A stretch of DNA of 9,719 nucleotides, from contig URWS01000030.1 of assembly GCA_900551605.1 (NCBI GenBank), forward strand, positions 1 to 9,719. The letters are read 5' to 3'. The notes beneath the pieces were generated by a model. It did no database searches. It was not told the origin of the DNA and worked only from the letters and a program-made list of their open reading frames with translations. The translations under genes were made by a program, and so were the position numbers. Of the stretch, positions 1 through 4,862 are shown piece after piece. The DNA comes from an uncultured Collinsella sp. (lineage in GTDB: Bacteria > Actinomycetota > Coriobacteriia > Coriobacteriales > Coriobacteriaceae). Within the stretch, counting starts at the first letter, position 1; the number at the start of each line of letters is the position of its first letter.

Positions 1-45
1 ACACTTATGCGATCGTCGGCAGCGTCAGATGTGTATAAGAGACAG
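1..45 (+). other. Unclipped Illumina Nextera XT adapter with i5 index (non-genomic)
   Basis: Bases 27-45 are the 19-bp Tn5 mosaic end AGATGTGTATAAGAGACAG. Bases 13-26 are the Nextera read-1 tail TCGTCGGCAGCGTC. Bases 5-12, TTATGCGA, match the i5 index I know as S522, and bases 1-4 (ACAC) are the end of the P5 primer. The order P5 end, index, tail, mosaic end is exactly that of a library molecule, so this is a sequencing artefact left at a contig edge, not biology. Genomic sequence begins at base 46. Any gene call that runs below 46 on the minus strand is chimeric. Confidence 0.98.
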
Positions 46-939
46 CAGTACGTTGATGGCCTTGATCAGCGGGGTGATGGACTCACCGGCGGTGTAGGTA
101 GCATCGGCAAAGGCGACAAGCTCACGCAGCGAGATACCGTAATCGTTCTCAAGGATCTCGTAATTGTCGTAGCGTAGGTTGTTGCGCAACACCGTGGCGA
201 TGCAGGCGGGCTCACCGGCCGCAGCACCCATCCACAGCAGGTCGTGGTTGCCCCACTGGATGTCGAGCGAATGGTAGGTGAGCAGACGGTCCATAATCTT
301 GGCCGCGCCGCCGCCGCGGTCGAAGATATCGCCCACCAGGTGCAGGTGGTCGACGGCCAGGCGCTTGATGAGTGAGGCGAGCGACTCGATAAAGTCGTCG
401 GCGCTGGCGGTCTCCAGGATGGACTCCACGATGCGCTCGTGATAGCGCACGCGATAGTTGTTCTCGTCCGGGTGCGTGTGCAACAACTCGTCGATGATGT
501 AGGCGTAATCGCGCGGGATGGCCTTACGCACCTTGGAGCGCGTGTAGCGGCTCGAAAGCGAGCGTGCGACCATGATGAGCTGGTCAAGCATCGTCTTGTA
601 CCAGGTTGGCGAGTCCTCGCGCTGGCTGCGGACCAGCTCGATCTTCTCGCGCGGGTAGTAGATGAGCGTGCACAGCTCGCCCTTTTCGTCAAAGGAGAGC
701 GTGTCGCCAAAAATCTCGTCGACATGCTCGCGCACGACGCCCGAGCAGTTGTTGAGGATGTGCATAAAGGCTTCGTACTCGCCATGCACGTCGCTCATAA
801 AATGCTCGGTGCCCTTGGGCAGGTTGAGGATGGCCGAGAGGTTGATAATTTCGGTAAACGCGGATTGTTCGGTGGGGAACTGTCTCGACAGCAGGCGCAG
901 ATACTTGAAGTCTTGCGGGTTGCGATCGAATGCGACCAT
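46..939 (-). CDS. fbp: Fructose-1,6-bisphosphatase class III, N-terminal part (cut at contig edge)
   Basis: Hydrolyses fructose-1,6-bisphosphate to fructose-6-phosphate, the committed step of gluconeogenesis, in the cytoplasm. The 298 genomic residues carry metallophosphoesterase metal-binding motifs in order: SDVHGEY (residues 49-55), GDIFDRGG (203-210) and GNHD (230-233). This spacing, with a large helical insert between the first two motifs, is typical of the Firmicute-type class III enzyme, normally about 640-660 residues, so more than half is missing. The ATG at 939 is preferred over the one at 984 because GGAAGGTG lies 4 bases before it, and the 15 extra residues from 984 would read through that site. 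The last genomic codon is Leu298 at 46-48. Naive translation continues into the adapter for six false residues, LSLIHI, ending at a stop at 25-27. The gene is divergent from the DegV gene. The truncation is a tagmentation or assembly break, not a mutation. Confidence 0.95.
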
Positions 940-966
940 GAAACACCTTCCGATGGAGCTGGTAAA

Positions 967-996
967 ACTGATAAACAGCGTCAAACGTTTATCAGT
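967..996. promoter_or_regulatory. 10-bp perfect inverted repeat upstream of fbp (possible operator or leader hairpin)
   Basis: ACTGATAAAC (967-976) and its exact reverse complement GTTTATCAGT (987-996) are separated by 10 bases, so equivalent points in the arms lie 20 bp apart, about two helical turns. The near edge is 27 bases before the fbp ATG at 939. The right arm also overlaps an 8-bp palindrome, AAACGTTT (983-990). Geometry and place suit a dimeric repressor site, or a weak leader hairpin if transcription starts further upstream. I see no convincing -35/-10 pair for fbp, so the choice is open. Confidence 0.5.
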
Positions 997-1055
997 ATGC
1001 GCCGCTTTTGTTTCGATTTTGCGCCAGCGGCCGAATTGTCGGCTGAACGGTTTGG

Positions 1056-1067
1056 TAAATCGATTTA
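1056..1067. repeat. 12-bp perfect palindrome TAAATCGATTTA
   Basis: A self-complementary 12-mer lies mid-way in the fbp/DegV spacer, overlapping one TGGTAAA copy at its left end. AT-rich palindromes of this size are typical transcription-factor sites, but nothing else supports a role. Confidence 0.35.
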
Positions 1068-1220
1068 GTTGAGGTAGATATGGCGGTTGAGTGGAGACGA
1101 CAGAGGGTGTTTTCTCAGATATTTATGCATGGGGTCGGTGGAGATGATGGTGGTAAAGATGTTCGCTATTTTTGGTTCGATTTGGTAAATAGTGGACATA
1201 TGTACCGTATGTAGGCTCAC

Positions 1221-1231
1221 TGTGCGATAAT
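1221..1231 (+). promoter_or_regulatory. Extended -10 promoter of the DegV gene
   Basis: TGTGCGATAAT holds a -10 hexamer GATAAT (five of six consensus bases, 1226-1231) preceded by the TGn extension. No good -35 hexamer lies 16-18 bp upstream, as is common for extended -10 promoters. The predicted start near 1238 gives a leader of about 22 bases that contains the ribosome-binding site. The same 11-mer lies upstream of the synthetase-like gene on the other strand (7095-7105). An 8-bp palindrome ACATATGT (1196-1203) sits near the -35 position and could be an operator. Confidence 0.6.
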
Positions 1232-1259
1232 TTGTGCAGCAATGAGTAAGGAGCCTCAT

Positions 1260-2150
1260 ATGAGTGATTTTGTCCTGACCTGTGAATCTGCCGCCGACCG
1301 AACTCGGGAGTTCTTTGCGTCGCGCAATATCCCTGTCGTGTGTTTTCATTACGAGATCGACGATGTTGTCCATACGGACGATCTGTATCAGTCGATTACG
1401 CCGGACGAGTTTTTTGCCCAGATTGCCGCGGGCGCCATGCCCAAGACGTCTCAGGTGAGCGTGGGTGAGTACGAGGAGTTTTGGGAGCCGTTTGTTGCCG
1501 AGGGTAAAGACGTGCTGCACCTGACGTTGTCGTCGGGCATTTCGGGCACGTATGGATCGGCCTGCGTTGCGGCGCAGATGCTCGCGGATCGCTATCCCCG
1601 GGGCGGCAAGGTGCGCGTCGTCGATTCGCTGGCGGCGTCTTCGGGCTTTGGCCTGTTGCTGGAATATGCCGCCGACGTGCGCGATAGCGGGGCTTCACTC
1701 GACGAGACGGCTGTCTGGATCGAGGAGCACAAACTCAACCTGCACCACTGGTTCTTCTCGACCGATCTGTCGAGCTACCTGCGCGGCGGTCGCATTTCGG
1801 CCGCGAGCGCGATCATCGGCACGGCGCTTAAGATTTGCCCGCTTATGACGGTCGATTGCGAAGGTAAGCTGTCGCCACGTGAGAAGATTCGCACTAAGAA
1901 GCGCGCGATTTCCGAGATGGCTAAGACCATGTTGGCACACGTGCAGGACGGTGCGGATTATTCGGGTAAGTGCGTCATGTCGCACTCGGCGTGCCGCGAG
2001 GATGCCGAGGCAGTTGCGGCGCTGATAGAGGAACAGATTCCGCAGCTTAAAGGCAAGATTGAGATCAATAACATCGGTACTCTGATTGGCTCGCATACCG
2101 GACCTGGTACGGTGGCGCTCTTCTTTATGGGCGACAAGCGCGTGGATTAA
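1260..2150 (+). CDS. DegV family fatty-acid-binding protein (FakB-like)
   Basis: DegV proteins bind a single fatty acid. The FakB members present it to the kinase FakA, which makes acyl-phosphate for phospholipid synthesis, in the cytoplasm. The 296 residues match the usual family length. Visible family motifs are TSQVSVGEY (63-71, the usual TSQPS loop), LSSGISGTY (90-98, ligand carboxylate-binding serines), SYLRGGRIS (172-180) and the C-terminal IGSHTGPGT (276-284). The ATG at 1260 is chosen because AAGGAG (1248-1253) sits 6 bases before it; an in-frame ATG at 1242 lies upstream of that site. The gene is alone between a divergent fbp and a convergent unknown gene, ending at a strong terminator. 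No FakA gene is nearby, so a FakB role rather than some other lipid-binding role is inferred from the family. Bacteria often carry several DegV paralogues. Confidence 0.93.
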   Translation: MSDFVLTCESAADRTREFFASRNIPVVCFHYEIDDVVHTDDLYQSITPDEFFAQIAAGAMPKTSQVSVGEYEEFWEPFVAEGKDVLHLTLSSGISGTYGSACVAAQMLADRYPRGGKVRVVDSLAASSGFGLLLEYAADVRDSGASLDETAVWIEEHKLNLHHWFFSTDLSSYLRGGRISAASAIIGTALKICPLMTVDCEGKLSPREKIRTKKRAISEMAKTMLAHVQDGADYSGKCVMSHSACREDAEAVAALIEEQIPQLKGKIEINNIGTLIGSHTGPGTVALFFMGDKRVD

Positions 2151-2191
2151 CTTGGCTCATCACGTCGCTGCGTGATTGCTCAAACGAAAAC

Positions 2192-2219
2192 GGCCCGCCT
2201 CACGTTTGTGGGGCGGGCC
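2192..2219. terminator. Bidirectional rho-independent terminator
   Basis: GGCCCGCCTCAC (2192-2203) pairs with GTGGGGCGGGCC (2208-2219) through twelve pairs, one of them G-T, around the loop GTTT. It lies 41 bases after the DegV stop and 12 bases beyond the stop of the convergent minus-strand gene. On the minus strand the stem is followed by a U-rich run (GTTTTCGTTT), so it fits best as terminator of the minus-strand gene. On the plus strand the U-run is weak (TTGCTGTTG), but the stem probably still ends DegV transcripts. Confidence 0.88.
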
Positions 2220-2231
2220 TTGCTGTTGCGG

Positions 2232-3323
2232 CTAACGTTTCTTTCCGCGGAAGAAGAAGCCGTGCAGTGATGGCTTAAGGCCGCGGTTGGCGCGATGCTC
2301 CTCGACGCGCTCGTGGATCGAAGCGACGCGCTCGATGACTTCGTCGGGAATCGGCACGTCGGGATTCATGTTCTCGACCTGGCTGACCTCGGCGGCGGCG
2401 ACCTGGTCGATAATGGGCACATCGTCGCGCGAAATAACGGGTGTGGCGTCTTCCTTCATCTTGCGATAACGCTGCATCATGTCGGTCTGTAGCTGCTGGG
2501 CCGAAGGCGGCGTCCAGATGATGGCGTTGGCGCCGGCGGCGATGGTCTCGCGAATGCTCTCGGGCGTCTTGCCGCCCGGCGCGATGAGCGGCAGGTTGGG
2601 ATAGTGCTCGCGCAGCTCGCGCAGGACCTGCGGCGTGTTCTTGCCGGCTGCGATGTTGAGGATCTTGGCGCCGGCGCGCACCTTTGCGTGAGCATCGTCG
2701 TCGCAACGAACGACCGTGGCGATGACGGGGATATCGGCGATGTTGGTGATGTGCTCTACCATCTCGGCAGTAGCGGGGGAGTTGACCACGCAGCCCGCCG
2801 CGCCCTGCATCTCGGAGACGGCTGCCATCTGCACGGAGCGCTTACCGGTCGTAGTTCCGCCGCCCACGCCTACAAAGACCGGGCACTCGGCGACGGTCAG
2901 CAGCGCTTGTGTAATGGCGGGCTGCGGCGTGAAAGGGTAGACCGCAAAGACGGCATCGGCGTTGGAGTTGCGGATAACCGCGACATCGGTGGTGTAAATG
3001 AGTGACTTGATACGGCGGCCAAAGAGCGTGAAGCCGCTGGCCTCCTCGATCTCGTCGGGCATGCGGAGGGCCGCCTTGCGCAGGCGTCCGTCGATGGGCA
3101 GGGGCTCCATAGGGAGCAGGCCGTTGGGCGTGACGGCTACCTGGGGCTCGGTGAACTCGTCTGCGAGCTCGACCTCGGAGAAATCGACCGAGGCTACGAT
3201 GTCCTCGTGAACCTCGGCGGGCACATCGATGGGAGCTTGGTCGTTTGCCGCGGCAGGCGTGTCGAAGGAGCTGGTGCCGACGAAGGCGTCGACGCGCTCA
3301 TTTAGATCGTTGAGGGTATCCAT
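2232..3323 (-). CDS. TIM-barrel protein of unknown reaction (often labelled 'hydrolase')
   Basis: This 363-residue protein has three parts. Residues 1-75 are an acidic, Ala/Asp/Glu-rich stretch, probably disordered. Residues about 78-290 look like a beta/alpha barrel: strands such as SLIYTTDVAVIRN (107-119), a glycine loop GVGGG followed by TTTGKRS (152-163), PVIATVV (199-205), APGGKT (248-253) and GANAIIWTPPS (264-274). The late GG and GAxA loops resemble the phosphate-binding loops of flavin- or phosphosugar-binding barrels. Residues 291-363 are a charged tail ending FFFRGKKR. I recall relatives in Clostridia and Coriobacteria labelled only 'hydrolase'; I see no catalytic motif that justifies this. 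No Shine-Dalgarno precedes the ATG at 3323, but TAGAAT lies 9 bases upstream, suggesting a leaderless mRNA. The gene is convergent with the DegV gene and divergent from a small membrane protein. Confidence 0.75.
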   Translation of the reverse strand: MDTLNDLNERVDAFVGTSSFDTPAAANDQAPIDVPAEVHEDIVASVDFSEVELADEFTEPQVAVTPNGLLPMEPLPIDGRLRKAALRMPDEIEEASGFTLFGRRIKSLIYTTDVAVIRNSNADAVFAVYPFTPQPAITQALLTVAECPVFVGVGGGTTTGKRSVQMAAVSEMQGAAGCVVNSPATAEMVEHITNIADIPVIATVVRCDDDAHAKVRAGAKILNIAAGKNTPQVLRELREHYPNLPLIAPGGKTPESIRETIAAGANAIIWTPPSAQQLQTDMMQRYRKMKEDATPVISRDDVPIIDQVAAAEVSQVENMNPDVPIPDEVIERVASIHERVEEHRANRGLKPSLHGFFFRGKKR

Positions 3324-3332
3324 GGAGGCTCG

Positions 3333-3338
3333 ATTCTA
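3333..3338 (-). promoter_or_regulatory. -10 hexamer TAGAAT of the TIM-barrel gene (leaderless-type)
   Basis: On the minus strand TAGAAT (five of six consensus bases) is followed by nine bases and then the ATG at 3323. Transcription would begin at or within about three bases of the start codon, which explains the absence of a ribosome-binding site. The -35 region is not recognisable. Confidence 0.45.
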
Positions 3339-3492
3339 TGCGATGGTGGCCGGCGCGATGCAGCCGGAATTGCGAATGCTAAATCGTTTGACGAGTTGAT
3401 TTTTCCCCGCCGCGCCATCCGTTAGACCGAAGGGCCGGTGAACGTGAAGGAGCTGTGGTGGCGGGTATCGAGGTGCTATCTTGAAAGTCCCG

Positions 3493-3521
3493 TTAAAAAG
3501 AGAGGTGACGCGGTATAGAAT
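3493..3521 (+). promoter_or_regulatory. Promoter of the 51-residue membrane protein gene (leaderless-type)
   Basis: TTAAAA (3493-3498, four of six) and TAGAAT (3516-3521, five of six) are separated by an ideal 17 bases. Only eight bases (TGACAGCA) separate the -10 from the ATG at 3530, so the transcript would start at or next to that A. There is no Shine-Dalgarno in those eight bases. The rest of the 206-base spacer 3324-3529 shows no gene that I trust. Confidence 0.6.
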
Positions 3522-3529
3522 TGACAGCA

Positions 3530-3685
3530 ATGTTTGGCTCGATTGGCCTGTGTGTGGGCGCAATCGTTGCCGCCGCGGTCATCTACTTTGTGGTCACGGC
3601 CATTAAGGGCAAAAGGGCCGAACGCAAAGAGCGCGCGATGCTTAAACAGCATCGCGACCAGCAGGGCAAACGCGCACAGAGATAG
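3530..3685 (+). CDS. Small single-pass membrane protein, 51 residues, function unknown
   Basis: A short ATG-to-TAG reading frame. Residues 4-26 form one hydrophobic helix (SIGLCVGAIVAAAVIYFVV and following). Residues 27-51 are strongly basic and polar, with many Lys, Arg and Gln and only a few acidic residues. By the positive-inside rule the tail faces the cytoplasm and the short N-terminus faces out; the helix may act as an uncleaved signal anchor. Support for it being real: a well-spaced promoter ending eight bases before the ATG, a clean helix-plus-basic-tail architecture, and a close fit between neighbours, ending 24 bases before the convergent methyltransferase gene. It lacks a Shine-Dalgarno and belongs to no family I recognise. 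A role in membrane-complex assembly or nucleic-acid contact would be a guess. Confidence 0.6.
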   Translation: MFGSIGLCVGAIVAAAVIYFVVTAIKGKRAERKERAMLKQHRDQQGKRAQR

Positions 3686-3709
3686 CTTGTTGAGTTTTGG
3701 ATCCGTGCG

Positions 3710-4813
3710 CTAGCTGCGTTTTCGGATCAGGGCAATGTAGAAGCCCTCAAAGTCGCGGCTAGGCGGAATGGTCAGCGTGCCGGGCATACCGTTGGCGACG
3801 GACGAGACGTGGCCGGCGGCGATGGCCTCGGTGAGAGCGTTGCTCTCGATATGCGGCTCCTCGCCGGCATCCTGGGCGCGACGCGCTTCGCTTTCGCTCG
3901 GCGTGCCGTCGAGGGGGATAAGCTCGCAGTCCATGTGCTTGTCGAGGGCCTCTTGCAGGGCGTCCTCGTTTTCCTGCGGTAAGATCGAACAAGTCGAATA
4001 GACGAGCGTGCCGCCCGGTTTGAGGGCACCCATGGCGCGGTCCAGAAGCGCGCGCTGCGAGCGGGCGCACTTGACGAGCAGCTGCTCGGTCAGGCCGCGC
4101 AGGCTTTTCTCGTTGCCGCTGATGACGGTGCCCGTGCCGGTGCAGGGGGCGTCGAGCAGAATACGGTCAAAGCGGAAGAACTCGTCGAGCTCGCGTGCGT
4201 CGATGCGCATGACGGGCACGTTTTTGGCACCCTGGCGGCCCAAGTTGGCCTCGAGCTTTTCGGCGCGGGGAATGCTCATCTCGCAGGCGGTGAGGTGTGC
4301 CTGGCCCTGCGTGAGGGCGGCGATCTGCGTCGTCTTGCCGCCAGGGGCTGCGCACATGTCCAGGATGTCCTCGCCGGCCTGAGCGCCCAACACCAAAGGC
4401 GGCATCATGGATGACAGGCTCTGCAGGTAGATCTTGCCGTCACGGTAGATGTCGAGGTCCCACAGATCGGAAACTTGGGCCTCGGGCAGGATGAACGCGT
4501 CCGGGTACCAGGCGACGGGATTGTGGGCGATGCCGGCGGCATCGAGCGCCGCAGTGATGTCCTCGGCGGTCGCCTTGAGCGTGTTGGCGCGCAGCGTGAC
4601 CGGGCGCGTGGCTGCGGCGCCAAAGCCCTCGATCATGAGCTCGGCATCGGCGGGAGTATAGGCGCCGGCAACCGTGTCGACCATAAAGCGCGGCAGGCCG
4701 GCGGCGGAGTGTTGGGCGGCAAGCTGGTCGGAAAGCTCGGTAGCGGCAAACTGCCTGAGCTTGAGCTCGGCCTTGACCTGCTTTTTCTGCTTACGACGAC
4801 GCGGCTTAGACAT
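3710..4813 (-). CDS. RsmB/NOP2 family RNA (cytosine-5)-methyltransferase
   Basis: Transfers methyl from S-adenosylmethionine to C5 of a cytidine in RNA, most likely 16S rRNA. The 367 residues show a basic N-terminus (KPRRRKQKKQ, residues 3-12) likely to touch RNA, an N-terminal NOP2-type domain, then the Rossmann methyltransferase core: CAAPGGKT (154-161, SAM-binding motif I), DAPCTGTG (221-228, motif IV with Cys224) and YSTCS (272-276, motif VI with catalytic Cys275). The C-terminus has the usual DFEGFYIALIRK (354-365). Both cysteines of the family's two-cysteine mechanism are present. The N-terminal RNA-binding extension of RsmB (NusB-like) is absent, so it is closer in layout to RsmF or a short family member; the exact target cytosine cannot be read from sequence. 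GGAAGGAAAG precedes the ATG at 4813. It starts 49 bases after the stop of the synthetase-like gene on the same strand, so the two are probably cotranscribed. Confidence 0.92.
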   Translation of the reverse strand: MSKPRRRKQKKQVKAELKLRQFAATELSDQLAAQHSAAGLPRFMVDTVAGAYTPADAELMIEGFGAAATRPVTLRANTLKATAEDITAALDAAGIAHNPVAWYPDAFILPEAQVSDLWDLDIYRDGKIYLQSLSSMMPPLVLGAQAGEDILDMCAAPGGKTTQIAALTQGQAHLTACEMSIPRAEKLEANLGRQGAKNVPVMRIDARELDEFFRFDRILLDAPCTGTGTVISGNEKSLRGLTEQLLVKCARSQRALLDRAMGALKPGGTLVYSTCSILPQENEDALQEALDKHMDCELIPLDGTPSESEARRAQDAGEEPHIESNALTEAIAAGHVSSVANGMPGTLTIPPSRDFEGFYIALIRKRS

Positions 4814-4833
4814 CCGTCTTTCCTTCCATCAAA

Positions 4834-4847
4834 ATGATTTTTCTGGG
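4834..4847 (+). repeat. 14-bp repeat ATGATTTTTCTGGG, copy 1
   Basis: This 14-mer, in the 49-base gap between the synthetase-like and methyltransferase genes, is identical to 7726-7739 upstream of queH. Here it lacks the paired right arm seen at the second copy. It lies just upstream of the methyltransferase ribosome-binding site when read on the minus strand. Confidence 0.4.
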
Positions 4848-4862
4848 CGCCTTGGCGTTTGC

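Larger units (their letters stand above)
960..1189 (+). repeat. Four direct copies of TGGTAAA between fbp and the DegV gene
   Basis: TGGTAAA occurs at 960-966, 1053-1059, 1151-1157 and 1183-1189, all in the same orientation. The second and fourth copies share the longer form TTTGGTAAAT. A given 7-mer would rarely recur four times in 320 bases by chance. The copies could be binding sites for a regulator of one or both divergent genes. No regulator is identified; this is an observation with an inferred role. Confidence 0.45.

Noticed and set aside
1065..1520. 151-codon minus-strand frame overlapping the DegV start and its promoter
   Set aside because: It covers the start of a strong gene and the repeat-rich spacer, and has no family resemblance.
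2159..2176. Small hairpin ATCACG/CGTGAT just after the DegV stop as a separate terminator
   Set aside because: It has a six-pair stem with a six-base loop and no T-run, and it is far weaker than the terminator 16 bases downstream.
3438..3518. 26-codon GTG-initiated frame ahead of the small membrane protein, as a leader peptide
   Set aside because: Its stop codon lies inside the -10 hexamer of the predicted promoter, it has no ribosome site of note, and its composition is unremarkable.
3336..3563. 75-codon minus-strand frame in the spacer before the small membrane protein
   Set aside because: No Shine-Dalgarno or motif; its end runs into the TIM-barrel promoter and its start lies inside the better supported 51-residue gene.
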